From the NCBI GenBank assembly GCA_964518595.1, contig CAZFHA010000006.1, positions 87,504 to 151,503 on the forward strand: a DNA stretch of 64,000 bases. Direction: 5' to 3'. Made by a program: the position numbers and the translations under genes. Position 1 is the stretch's first letter. Every line of letters starts with the position of its first letter. The stretch comes from CAZFHA01 sp964518595. Lineage in GTDB: Bacteria; Bacillota; Clostridia; Saccharofermentanales; Saccharofermentanaceae. Positions 1 through 7,279 of this stretch are shown piece by piece. The notes beneath the pieces are model-generated. The model was not told the origin of the DNA, searched no databases, and worked only from the letters and a program-made list of their open reading frames with translations.

Positions 1-1
1 A

Positions 2-103
2 ACTATCATCCTCACCGCCGTGGTCTGTTTTCTCCTAACAGCCCTCTTCACCAAAATTCACCGTATCTACCAAAAAAAGTCAATGTTAAGGATCGAAAAG
101 TAA
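2..103 (+). CDS. 3' end of a membrane protein, probably a metal ABC transporter permease (partial)
   Basis: Frame 2 is open from the window edge to a TAA at 101-103 and gives 33 residues: a hydrophobic helix (about residues 1-16) followed by a short basic tail. This is what the C-terminus of a polytopic permease looks like. The next gene is a Fur-family regulator only 4 bp downstream, and zinc or manganese ABC permeases (ZnuB/MntB type) are commonly followed by such a regulator. The assignment to a metal permease is therefore an inference from context. The visible fragment has no diagnostic motif. Confidence 0.45.
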   Translation, partial: TIILTAVVCFLLTALFTKIHRIYQKKSMLRIEK

Positions 104-107
104 AGTT

Positions 108-560
108 ATGAAAACCTGTATGAACACTACCCCCACCAATTGGCCTCAAAATTTCAAAAAAACCCTTACTCGATTAGAAGTCTGGGGCATACTTTCAGCC
201 AGCAAATTACCGTTGACAGCGGCTGAGATATTTCAACAATTACTGGAAACCGGCGATTCTTATTGTCTGGCTACGGTCTATCGAACACTTGAGGCCTTTG
301 TTAATCACAATATGGTAAGCAAAACCTATGTTGGAGATGCCACCAAGGCTCACTATCTCCCACTGGCCACTGCACATATCCATTATGGAATTTGTGTTCG
401 CTGCCATACTCGCATGCCCATGGCGGGCTGCCCTTTCGATAGAATAGAGATCAACCATAGTTTGCCGATTCGAGATGAAAATAATCTGCCTTTTCACGTC
501 ACCGGGCACAACCTAGAGCTTTTTGGTTACTGTGAAACCTGCTTTTCTCAAGGGGGTTAA
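108..560 (+). CDS. Fur/Zur-family metal-responsive transcriptional regulator
   Basis: A 150-residue protein of normal Fur-family length. Residues about 15-75 form the winged helix, with the characteristic 'ATVYRTLE' recognition-helix segment at 55-62. The C-terminal half has the structural zinc site: C96-x2-C99 and C142-x2-C145. The His-rich stretch around H90/H92 and H130/H134 supplies candidate regulatory-metal ligands. Family members repress metal-uptake genes when metal-loaded, and the adjacent probable permease suggests a Zur- or Mur-like role, which is inferred. The start at 108 follows the upstream stop by 4 bp and suggests co-transcription. The SD is weak (AAGGA at 88-92), and a second Met at codon 5 (position 120) is an alternative. 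Which metal it senses cannot be read from the sequence. Confidence 0.85.
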   Translation: MKTCMNTTPTNWPQNFKKTLTRLEVWGILSASKLPLTAAEIFQQLLETGDSYCLATVYRTLEAFVNHNMVSKTYVGDATKAHYLPLATAHIHYGICVRCHTRMPMAGCPFDRIEINHSLPIRDENNLPFHVTGHNLELFGYCETCFSQGG

Positions 561-656
561 TTCTAAAGAATTACTTTGACGGCTTAAAACTAATTGTATC
601 CTCGGAGGAATGCCCCACCGGGAGCAGAAAATTTATGACGCAACAAAAAATATACC

Positions 657-685
657 TTGACTAAAAAGAATTCCCGGACTACGCT
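657..685 (+). promoter_or_regulatory. Candidate sigma-A promoter for enolase
   Basis: TTGACT at 657-662 and TACGCT at 680-685 are separated by 17 bp. This leaves a leader of about 110 nt before the enolase start. The -35 is good and the -10 is weak. The rest of the 561-800 gap shows no gene. Confidence 0.4.
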
Positions 686-800
686 AAATAATAACAGGTA
701 CACGGCTTTTGTTTCTTCCTATTTAAAAGAAGGAAATGGAGGTAGTGAATCTGGAACTATTTGAACAATAATTTATGAAACCAATCAAGGAGGATTCCCT

Positions 801-2108
801 ATGCTACATTTTAGTTCTATTACCAGTGTTCACGGTCGTCAAATCTTGGATTCCCGGGGCAATCCCACAGTCGAAGTTGAAGTATTACTATCTGATGGTA
901 GTTTTGGCCGGGCAGCTGTACCTTCGGGAGCTTCTACCGGAGCTTTTGAAGCAGTTGAATTAAGAGATCAAGATCCGAAATCCTATTTAGGGCAGGGCGT
1001 AACCCAAGCGGTTGCTCACGTAAATGGCCCTATTGCTCAAGTTCTTTTAGGACAGAATGCCATGAACCAAGAACAGATAGATCAATTACTTATTGAGGGT
1101 GACGGTACTCCCAACAAGAGTAAATGGGGCGCTAATGCTATTCTAGGAGCGTCTCTGGCTGTGGCCAAGGCCGCCGCTGCCGCAAGTCACCTCTCTTTAT
1201 TCCGCTACTTGGGCGGTGATGAGGCTGTAACTCTCCCCGTACCGATGATGAACATCATCAATGGCGGTAAACACGCCGATAACAGTCTTAATATCCAAGA
1301 GTTCATGATTGTTCCCGTGGGCGCAAGCAGTTTTGCACAAGCGTTGGAGCAGAGTGCAACAATTTTCCATACGCTGAAAAAGCTTTTGAAAGCTGATGGC
1401 TACGCAACTTCTGTAGGAGATGAGGGCGGTTTTGCTCCAAACTTTAAGAGTGATGAACAAGCCTTAGAATACATTGTTAAGGCTATTGAGAAGGCCGGAT
1501 ACGTGCCCGGTAAAGACTTTTTTATTGCTATTGATGCCGCTTCCACAGAAATGTATGAAGAAGCCAAGAAGGCAGGACGTACAGGAGAGTACTTATTCTG
1601 GAAAGAAGGAACGTACAGAAATGTAGAACAAATGCTTGAATTCTGGACCTATCTGGTGGATAAATATCCAGTGATTTCTTTAGAAGACGGCATGGCAGAA
1701 GAAGATTGGAATGGTTGGAAGAGTCTGACAGATGCCCTAGGCAAGCGTCTCCAACTCGTGGGTGATGATTTATTTGTGACTAACACAGAGAGAATCAAGC
1801 GTGGAATCGAGTCCGGCATCTCCAACTCAGTTTTAATCAAGCTAAATCAGATTGGTACTCTCAGCGAAACCTTGGCTGCCATCCAGATGACCAAGGATGC
1901 GGGCTGGACGAATATTATCTCTCACCGTTCCGGAGAAACTGAAGATGTTACCATTGCCGATATCGCTGTTGGCACCAATGCCGGTCAAATCAAAACCGGA
2001 GCCCCTTCCCGCACCGACCGAGTAGCCAAATATAATCAATTGCTCAGAATTGAGGAGGAGTTAGGTAGTCGTGCTGTCTATCCAGGCAAAAAGGCTTTTA
2101 CGTTCTAA
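801..2108 (+). CDS. eno: Enolase (phosphopyruvate hydratase)
   Basis: A 435-residue enolase of normal length (about 430). It interconverts 2-phosphoglycerate and phosphoenolpyruvate in cytoplasmic glycolysis and gluconeogenesis. The N-terminal domain carries 'SRGNPTVEVEV' and the 'SGASTG' loop that closes over the active site. The barrel has 'VGDEGGFAP' with the catalytic Glu, the Mg-binding acidic residues of 'IDAAS' and 'SLEDGMAEEDW', the catalytic Lys in 'KLNQIGT', and 'SHRSGETED'. The C-terminal 'KTGAPSRTDR' motif is intact. A strong SD (AAGGAGG, 787-793) fixes the ATG at 801. No other glycolytic gene is adjacent, so it appears to be transcribed alone. Confidence 0.98.
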   Translation: MLHFSSITSVHGRQILDSRGNPTVEVEVLLSDGSFGRAAVPSGASTGAFEAVELRDQDPKSYLGQGVTQAVAHVNGPIAQVLLGQNAMNQEQIDQLLIEGDGTPNKSKWGANAILGASLAVAKAAAAASHLSLFRYLGGDEAVTLPVPMMNIINGGKHADNSLNIQEFMIVPVGASSFAQALEQSATIFHTLKKLLKADGYATSVGDEGGFAPNFKSDEQALEYIVKAIEKAGYVPGKDFFIAIDAASTEMYEEAKKAGRTGEYLFWKEGTYRNVEQMLEFWTYLVDKYPVISLEDGMAEEDWNGWKSLTDALGKRLQLVGDDLFVTNTERIKRGIESGISNSVLIKLNQIGTLSETLAAIQMTKDAGWTNIISHRSGETEDVTIADIAVGTNAGQIKTGAPSRTDRVAKYNQLLRIEEELGSRAVYPGKKAFTF

Positions 2109-2205
2109 TACACTATGCATCGCAAACCTTACTTACCTAACATAGAATAGTACTGTTAAAAGACGAGACTTGTACATTTTTTTGTAAAAACTTTATCTTG
2201 AGTAC

Positions 2206-2234
2206 TTGTTTTTTGTTAAAAAGCATGGTATGCT
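2206..2234 (+). promoter_or_regulatory. Extended -10 promoter upstream of the zinc-ribbon gene
   Basis: TTGTTT (2206-2211), a 17-bp spacer and TATGCT (2229-2234), with an extended -10 TG at 2226-2227. The predicted transcript start near 2241 leaves a leader of about 130 nt, unusually long for a 60-residue protein. Confidence 0.5.
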
Positions 2235-2297
2235 TAATTCAGGTCAAAGGTCATGGAATGGTATAGATGGCGATTGGAAATTGTACTTCTTCGTTTC

Positions 2298-2349
2298 GAT
2301 TAGGTAGATTTTTAAAGTCCCTGGTTTTTACCCCGTCACCTACCTAATC
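2298..2349 (+). promoter_or_regulatory. Leader stem-loop just upstream of the zinc-ribbon gene SD
   Basis: A perfect 10-bp inverted repeat, GATTAGGTAG (2298-2307) and CTACCTAATC (2340-2349), encloses a 32-nt loop. It ends 6 nt before the AAGGAGG at 2356-2362. There is no T-run, so it is not an intrinsic terminator. Its position is suited to controlling ribosome access or RNA stability, which is an inference. Confidence 0.5.
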
Positions 2350-2372
2350 TACAGTAAGGAGGAATTGTTACT

Positions 2373-2555
2373 ATGCCAGACAAAATGTTAAATTGCAAAG
2401 ATTGCGGTGTTGAGTTTGCTTTCACCGAGGGTGAGCAGGCTTTCTACGCTGAAAAGGGTTTTACCAACGAACCAGTTCGTTGCCCAGATTGCCGTCGTGC
2501 CAGAAAGATGCAACGCAATAGCGAGCGTTCTTACAACGACAACAGCAGATGGTAA
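2373..2555 (+). CDS. Small zinc-ribbon protein (zf-trcl-like)
   Basis: A 60-residue protein with two Cys pairs: C8-x2-C11 at the N-terminus and 'RCPDCR' near residues 37-42. It ends in a basic, Asn/Ser-rich tail. This arrangement matches the small 'probable zinc-ribbon' family widespread in Clostridia. Their function is unknown, though nucleic-acid binding is often suggested. The SD (AAGGAGG, 2356-2362) is excellent. Isolated promoter, long hairpin leader and terminator indicate a single-gene unit that may be strongly and conditionally expressed, much like cold-shock genes. That regulatory analogy is mine. Confidence 0.75.
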   Translation: MPDKMLNCKDCGVEFAFTEGEQAFYAEKGFTNEPVRCPDCRRARKMQRNSERSYNDNSRW

Positions 2556-2587
2556 TTGTGGCTTAGCCACCTTTTATTGTCAAACAG

Positions 2588-2616
2588 GAGAGTTACTTCG
2601 GTAGCTCTCTTTTTTT
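2588..2616 (+). terminator. Intrinsic terminator after the zinc-ribbon gene
   Basis: A 9-bp stem (2588-2596 with 2601-2609, one G-T pair), a TTCG tetraloop and a run of seven T at 2610-2616. Confidence 0.85.
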
Positions 2617-2786
2617 GTGCAAGTAGCCACTTGTAAATTTTCAGTGGTGCATACTTAGGTATCAAATGAGAAAACACATTCATAATCTCTCCCCATAAAC
2701 GCAGCAAACCTTGTAAACTAATACTAGTTTTCGAATGAGTATTTTGCTAGATTCCACACAGTTTGCACTAACCTTTGAATAGACCC

Positions 2787-2815
2787 TTGTATATCTGTTC
2801 ACTTTTCGGTATAGT
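2787..2815 (+). promoter_or_regulatory. Sigma-A promoter for the small membrane protein
   Basis: TTGTAT (2787-2792) and TATAGT (2810-2815) with an exact 17-bp spacer, followed by a leader of about 38 nt. The 2617-2786 stretch holds nothing else I recognise. Confidence 0.5.
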
Positions 2816-2858
2816 TAGCCCATAATCTTATCAAATAAATTTATTAGGGGGAACGTTT

Positions 2859-3119
2859 ATGTCTGAGTATTCAAACAATAACAACAACACAGTTTCAGTA
2901 GGTGAATGGATTCTAACTATTTTTCTGACAGGTATTCCATTTGTAGGTTTCATTCTTTTATTAGTTTGGAGCTTTGGAAGTAACACCATCGAATCCAAGA
3001 AGAATTGGGCAAGAGCTTATCTTATCTGGTATGTAATCGGTATCGTTGTTGCTCTGCTATTTCTTTTCTTGTTTGGTGGTCTAGCTATGCTAGGTGCAGC
3101 AGCTAATGCAGGAACCTAA
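2859..3119 (+). CDS. Small two-helix membrane protein, function unknown
   Basis: An 86-residue protein. A short Asn-rich N-terminus (residues 4-10) precedes two transmembrane helices at about 16-37 and 53-77, joined by a basic loop. A short Ala/Gly tail follows. It resembles a common class of small clostridial two-helix proteins for which I know no established function. The SD is AGGGGGAA at 2846-2853. It has its own promoter and a strong terminator, so it is monocistronic. Confidence 0.6.
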   Translation: MSEYSNNNNNTVSVGEWILTIFLTGIPFVGFILLLVWSFGSNTIESKKNWARAYLIWYVIGIVVALLFLFLFGGLAMLGAAANAGT

Positions 3120-3146
3120 GACAAAGTTTTTAAGTAAGGTGTGCGA

Positions 3147-3177
3147 AACTCCATCCTGTCGGGTGGAGTTTTTCTTT
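3147..3177 (+). terminator. Intrinsic terminator
   Basis: A 10-bp stem (3147-3156 with 3161-3170, one T-G pair), a TGTC loop and a T-rich tail. Confidence 0.88.
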
Positions 3178-3236
3178 TGGGAATTTTCCGTTATAATAGG
3201 CCGGTAGTGTAAACAAATCAGCTTTGGGGGGACATT

Positions 3237-3806
3237 ATGAGCCAAAAGCATTCCTACTTCACACTTTTTCGCTCGACTTTTATGCTTAGCGCCTTTACTT
3301 TTGGCGGTGGCTATGTGATTATTCCTTTGATGAAAAAAAAGTTTGCCGACGATCTTGGTTGGTTAGAAGAAGAAGAAATGCTTAATTTAGCGGCTATGGC
3401 TCAGTCTGCGCCAGGCCCGGTGGCAGTTAATGCTTCGGTACTGATTGGCTGGAAGTGTTTTGGTTTTTGGGGCGCGATTGTGTCTGTTCTGGGTACAGTC
3501 ATGCCGCCACTGTTGATTTTATCGGTTATCTCTTTATTCTATGCAGCTTTTCGTAGTAATCCGGTGGTGAATGCTGTTCTAAAGGGCATGATGGCCGGTG
3601 TGGCCGCGGTCATTTTTGATGTGGCCTTTACTTTAATCAGTCGGGTCATGGGCACCCGTCGCCCCTTACCGTTAATTTTACTGCTAGGAGCCTTTATCTC
3701 TGCCTATTTTTTCCATGTTAACGTTATTTATATTATTCTATTCTGTGGAACCGTTGGCGCCTTAGCCTTTACCCAAGGAAAAAAACGGGGGCACGAACTA
3801 CTATGA
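3237..3806 (+). CDS. chrA: Chromate transporter, first half (short-chain ChrA)
   Basis: A 189-residue membrane protein of the chromate ion transporter family. It has the 'FTFGGGYVIIPLM' segment near the N-terminus and the 'SAPGPVAVNA' motif around residues 59-68, then four to five hydrophobic helices. Short-chain CHR proteins are encoded as pairs whose products together form the full two-domain transporter, and the next gene is the partner. A perfect TATAAT at 3192-3197 without a clear -35, and a G-rich SD before 3237, lie upstream. Family members export chromate, but the natural substrate in an anaerobe may be another anion. The overlap with the next gene implies translational coupling. Confidence 0.85.
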   Translation: MSQKHSYFTLFRSTFMLSAFTFGGGYVIIPLMKKKFADDLGWLEEEEMLNLAAMAQSAPGPVAVNASVLIGWKCFGFWGAIVSVLGTVMPPLLILSVISLFYAAFRSNPVVNAVLKGMMAGVAAVIFDVAFTLISRVMGTRRPLPLILLLGAFISAYFFHVNVIYIILFCGTVGALAFTQGKKRGHELL

Positions 3807-4378
3807 TTTACTGGGAATTATTTTGGAGCTTTCTCCAAATAGGCTTATTTAGTTTTGGCGGTGGCTATGCCGCCTTGCCTTTAATTCAAAATCAAGTAGT
3901 AGTCTTGCACGGTTGGCTTTCTTTACAGGAGTTCACCGATCTGATTACCATTTCGCAAATGACACCTGGGCCAATTGCTATTAATGCCGCAACCTTTGTA
4001 GGGATGCGAATCGCTGGTCCCGGTGGCGCCATCCTTTCAACGCTGGGGTGCATCTTTCCATCCGTGGTTATTTCCTCCCTCTTAGCTTGGTTATACCGCC
4101 GTTATAAAGAAATGAATTTACTCAAGGGTATCTTAGCTGGACTCAGACCCACAGTTGCCGCTCTGATTATGAGCTCAGGTGTTTCAATCTTGCTCTATTC
4201 TCTACTGGGCGGTGAGAGCTTTCCCACAGATTGGTTATCCTTAGATTGGGTTGCGGCAATCTTGTTTCTGGTGGGGCTATTCATTCTGCGAAAGTGGAAA
4301 CCTAATCCCCTATTTATTATGTTAGGTTGCGGTGTAATCGGCGGGGTGATTTATATGTTGACTGGGAATGCGATGTGA
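3803..4378 (+). CDS. chrA: Chromate transporter, second half (short-chain ChrA)
   Basis: A 191-residue paralogue of the preceding protein. It has the matching 'SFGGGYAALPL' and 'MTPGPIAINAATFVG' motifs and a similar pattern of membrane helices. Its ATG overlaps the upstream stop by 4 bp (ATGA), so the two halves are probably made in equal amounts and assemble as a heterodimer. I see no other resistance gene beside the pair and no dedicated regulator. The substrate remains inferred from the family. Confidence 0.85.
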   Translation: MIYWELFWSFLQIGLFSFGGGYAALPLIQNQVVVLHGWLSLQEFTDLITISQMTPGPIAINAATFVGMRIAGPGGAILSTLGCIFPSVVISSLLAWLYRRYKEMNLLKGILAGLRPTVAALIMSSGVSILLYSLLGGESFPTDWLSLDWVAAILFLVGLFILRKWKPNPLFIMLGCGVIGGVIYMLTGNAM

Positions 4379-4607
4379 TATCTTTTTTCCTAGCAAAAAA
4401 TTGCGGCTTCATAAGAGATCAGCAAAGTGCCACTATTGTGCAAAATTCTTTCAAACCCACAAACCATATGCTAAAGACAATAAGGGGGAGCTGATTAAAG
4501 ACCCTCCACCATATACTTCCCAAAACAAAAAAGAGGGAGAGAAAGTTAGAAGTTATCCCTACTCACCAAGAAATATTACTATTCAATCTACTTCCACCAG
4601 AAAAAAA
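4379..4607 (+). other. Convergent intergenic stretch without a convincing gene
   Basis: It lies between the chromate transporter and the oppositely oriented dehydrogenase. A 92-codon open frame begins inside the chromate gene and runs into the dehydrogenase. It has no SD and no family resemblance. No clear hairpin terminator was seen. Confidence 0.4.
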
Positions 4608-5441
4608 TTAGGCTTGTACGGGCTTAAGGTCTCCGTAGAAATATGAAGCGGTTGCTCCTCCATCAATCAAAAAATCGGCTCCCGTAATAAAGTCGCCTTG
4701 AGCACTCATCAGTAGTGCAGCTACATTGGCAACTTCATCAGCTGTTCCTGGTCTCCCAGCCGGACAATTTGCAAACATGTTTTTATAAAATTCACCTCGG
4801 GGACCATTAAATTCGTCAACCGCTAAAGGGGTTACGATAATTCCTGGAGAAATAGAGTTGATACGTGCCCCTCTACGCCCCCATAGGATGGCCTCCGCCA
4901 TTACCCTTTTCACATTGCAGCGTTTTGCTAGCTGATAGGCATGTAAAGTATCTTTAATATTTTGAGGAGCTAAAATCTCGAGCTGGAGCAACTCTTCTGT
5001 GGGTGTAAGGGCTAGTTGCTCATCAATCTCAGCTCCCAAGGCTATCATCCTGTGTCCAGATTGACTAGAGATAGTAACGCCTACACCGCCTTCTTTTATG
5101 ACCTTCCCAACTTCCTCAAGCAAAATCGCTGTGCCATATAAGTCAACTTTTAGGATAACCCCAATACTGGCCTGACTTGGGGAAACGCCTGCAGCATTAA
5201 CAAGCATAGAAATTTCACCATGTTTTTGCGCCGCCTCTATCAAGGCAAGAATAGATGACCTGGAGGAAATGTCCACGTCCATAGCAAGAGCATCAAAACC
5301 TGCATTTGTCAAAATGGTTGTAATGGTTGTGGCATTGGCTAAGCTTTTATCACTGACTATAATTTTTTTATCAGAACCCATTCGCCTTGCAATAGCCATA
5401 CCTATTTGGCCAGCTCCTGTGAGTAGCATTATATCCTTCAT
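4608..5441 (-). CDS. Short-chain dehydrogenase/reductase (SDR)
   Basis: An NAD(P)-dependent Rossmann-fold oxidoreductase of 277 residues. The N-terminal 'LLTGAGQIG' is a variant of the usual TGxxxGxG dinucleotide loop. 'NAAG' follows near residue 88, then the catalytic Ser in 'ISSQSG' and Y-x3-K in 'YQLAK'. About 45 residues separate Ser and Tyr, much longer than the usual dozen or so, which marks a subfamily with an inserted lid. The C-terminal 'ISPGIIVTPL' and 'ITGADFLIDGG' are typical. I place the start at the ATG at 5441 because GAGAGGA lies 6-8 nt upstream. An 18-codon extension upstream has no SD. The substrate is unknown, and no pathway genes are adjacent. Confidence 0.85.
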   Translation of the reverse strand: MKDIMLLTGAGQIGMAIARRMGSDKKIIVSDKSLANATTITTILTNAGFDALAMDVDISSRSSILALIEAAQKHGEISMLVNAAGVSPSQASIGVILKVDLYGTAILLEEVGKVIKEGGVGVTISSQSGHRMIALGAEIDEQLALTPTEELLQLEILAPQNIKDTLHAYQLAKRCNVKRVMAEAILWGRRGARINSISPGIIVTPLAVDEFNGPRGEFYKNMFANCPAGRPGTADEVANVAALLMSAQGDFITGADFLIDGGATASYFYGDLKPVQA

Positions 5442-5562
5442 AGACAGTCCTCTCTTCTTTAGTTTTTTCGTTGCATTAGGTAACTTTCGTGGCAAAAATC
5501 TTAATCCTCACCTCGGGTCTCCCCCATGCCAATCTTGCGGCAAGTCACAAAATTTACTAACA

Positions 5563-5598
5563 GAACAAAACCGCTAAAGCCCAGAGCCGTAGCGGTTT
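5563..5598 (-). terminator. Terminator downstream of tRNA-Ala
   Basis: A 9-bp stem (5568-5576 with 5590-5598) followed on the minus strand by a short T-rich stretch. It starts 6 nt past the tRNA 3' end. Confidence 0.6.
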
Positions 5599-5603
5599 AT
5601 CAT

Positions 5604-5680
5604 TGGTGGAGAATACCGGGCTCGAACCGGCGACCTCTTACATGCGAAGCAAGCGCTCTCCCAGACTGAGCTAATTCCCC
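5604..5680 (-). tRNA. tRNA-Ala (anticodon CGC)
   Basis: A 77-nt cloverleaf read on the minus strand with an encoded CCA end. The acceptor stem pairs GGGGAAT with ATTCTCC and has the G3-U70 wobble, the alanine identity element. The anticodon loop TTCGCAT gives CGC (codon GCG). The T-loop TTCGAGC is canonical. Confidence 0.97.
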
Positions 5681-5776
5681 AAGTCGCTGCTTTTTATTAT
5701 GAAACCTTTCGCCTAAGCTGTCAATTAAAGAATCAATTGATAGGATCAATTATGACTATTTTACAGACTATCTCCG

Positions 5777-6265
5777 TTATAGCCTATCTAAATTTTCATC
5801 GGGAATTGTCTCCTCAGTAAGCCCATGCTTTCGACTGCGCCGTTTTCTTCGATGAAAGGGCGGAACAAACCTTATGAGTGCCGTGACAATAATAACACCG
5901 GCAGCCAGGGCACCAGAGCTCTTAATTGCCCGCAGAAAAAAGTCTAGTGCTTCACGATTATCGCTCTCCAAAAGCTTAACAAACATCTGAAACATGTCTC
6001 CTCCCGGCACTAAAGGCAAGAGACCTGCCACTAAAAATAACGTTGCGGGAGAACGGCTGATGCGAGCAATGAGTTCAGCAGAAAAAGCAATTACAATGCT
6101 GGCAAGAACCATAGCCTTAAACTCGCTCTCACCTAAAAAACTTAGATATGTATAAAAACCCAGAGCACTACAAAGGGCAGCCAGCAGCAAATTCTTACCT
6201 CTTACATTAAAAATAACAGAAAAGGCCGTTGAAGCGGCAGCGGCAAAAATAACCGTCTGAATCAT
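5777..6265 (-). CDS. ThrE-type amino-acid exporter, small membrane subunit (ThrE_2 domain)
   Basis: A 162-residue protein with four to five hydrophobic segments. The diagnostic 'SPATLF' and 'LLPLVPGG' motifs of the threonine/serine exporter C-terminal-type domain are near residues 72-89. A basic cytoplasmic tail (about 134-162) follows. Fused in Corynebacterium ThrE, the two domains are split here, as in many Firmicutes. Its ATG overlaps the stop of the larger subunit by 4 bp. The inferred role is efflux of threonine, serine or small dipeptides. Confidence 0.8.
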   Translation of the reverse strand: MIQTVIFAAAASTAFSVIFNVRGKNLLLAALCSALGFYTYLSFLGESEFKAMVLASIVIAFSAELIARISRSPATLFLVAGLLPLVPGGDMFQMFVKLLESDNREALDFFLRAIKSSGALAAGVIIVTALIRFVPPFHRRKRRSRKHGLTEETIPDENLDRL

Positions 6266-7059
6266 AAAGTCACCCCCCCGATTTGAGAAAGTAAACTATA
6301 AATAAAGGCAGCCCCACCGGCCAAAGCCGCAGCAATACTAAAGGCTTCCACGGTATGGCTAATGCCCGAGACCAAGTCGCCCGAGGCCACATCCCTCAAA
6401 GCATTAGTAAGTAAGAGACCGGGGAATAGTAAGGTCAAAGCCGAAATAGTAATAATCTCCCAATCATGCCCCACGCCAATGAATACCGCAAACCAACCTA
6501 AGGATGCGGCTACAACACCTCCAGCCAGATTGGAAAACATGTCGTGCAAATCTAGACGATTAAGACTATACATAAATAAGCGCAGCAACATTCCCACGAA
6601 AAAACCAGAAATAAAATCTGCATAGGTACCACCGAAAACAATGGCAAAGGAACCTGTCCCCAGCCCTGTGGCAAGTGTCATTACCGGCAGACGATAGCTG
6701 GAAGATTGGGCAATTTGTCGCAGACGCGCTTGTGATTTTCGAATCGGTGGCGGAGTTCCACAGGCTAATTCTTGGGAAAAATCATTCACCAATTTAACTT
6801 TATTTAAGTTAAGGCTACGACTCTTTACCCGACGCATATAGGCTCTGGGCACACCATTAACATCAACAATTGACACTACAATCTCTGTAGGAGTAACGGA
6901 AATGTCTCGTATCAGAACGCCATAGGCATCGCAAAAATACTCCATGGTCTCTTCTACCCGGAAAATTTCTGCACCGCTCTCCAACATTATCTTTCCTAGC
7001 ATACAGGTGGTGCGGAGAATCTGATCATTCTCGTCAACGTTCACTGGCAGCCTCCTCAT
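6262..7059 (-). CDS. ThrE-type amino-acid exporter, large subunit
   Basis: About 265 residues. A soluble N-terminal domain (about 1-115) carries the family signature 'MLESGAEIFRVEETM' and is followed by five membrane helices, including 'FGGTYADFISGFFVG'. The partner subunit follows with a 4-bp overlap. The start is uncertain: ATG at 7059 and GTG at 7065 both lack an SD. The only good SD in the region (GGAGGA, 7088-7093) serves a short out-of-frame ORF that overlaps this start. Translation may therefore depend on that leader ORF. Confidence 0.8.
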   Translation of the reverse strand: MRRLPVNVDENDQILRTTCMLGKIMLESGAEIFRVEETMEYFCDAYGVLIRDISVTPTEIVVSIVDVNGVPRAYMRRVKSRSLNLNKVKLVNDFSQELACGTPPPIRKSQARLRQIAQSSSYRLPVMTLATGLGTGSFAIVFGGTYADFISGFFVGMLLRLFMYSLNRLDLHDMFSNLAGGVVAASLGWFAVFIGVGHDWEIITISALTLLFPGLLLTNALRDVASGDLVSGISHTVEAFSIAAALAGGAAFIYSLLSQIGGVTL

Positions 7060-7081
7060 CTTCACACAAATAAATCAGCAT
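7034..7081 (-). CDS. Possible 15-codon leader ORF overlapping the ThrE-like start
   Basis: ATG at 7081 with GGAGGA exactly 6 nt upstream opens a 15-residue reading frame, MLIYLCEDEEAASER. It stops at 7034, inside and out of frame with the exporter gene. The SD is far better than anything preceding the exporter's own starts, which suggests translational coupling or leader control. The peptide is acidic rather than rich in Thr or Ser codons, so a classical attenuator is not evident. Confidence 0.4.
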   Translation of the reverse strand: MLIYLCEDEEAASER

Positions 7082-7212
7082 TTTCTGTCCTCCATATTTT
7101 AACATGTCAAGATTGTTAAATCTATCTGAAAATCACTCACCCTTATTCACATTCCTATAATCTTATGTGGTCAAATAAAAAGTCATAATCATCACCCAAG
7201 AAAAACACATTT

Positions 7213-7240
7213 TTGTCATAGCTTTTTTCTAAACTAGACT
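7213..7240 (+). promoter_or_regulatory. Candidate sigma-A promoter for the Asp-repeat secreted protein
   Basis: TTGTCA (7213-7218), a 16-bp spacer and TAGACT (7235-7240). It lies about 40 bp before the start codon in the divergent intergenic region. Confidence 0.4.
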
Positions 7241-7279
7241 CATAAGCAAAGCACCCCTCACATCGAAAGGAGAATTTCT

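Noticed and set aside
610..660. 16-codon ORF after GGAGG upstream of enolase
   Set aside because: The SD is only 1 nt from the ATG, too close to act, and the frame has no further support.
4368..4646. 92-codon plus-strand frame between chrA and the SDR gene
   Set aside because: It starts inside chrA, ends inside the convergent SDR gene, lacks an SD and resembles no protein family.
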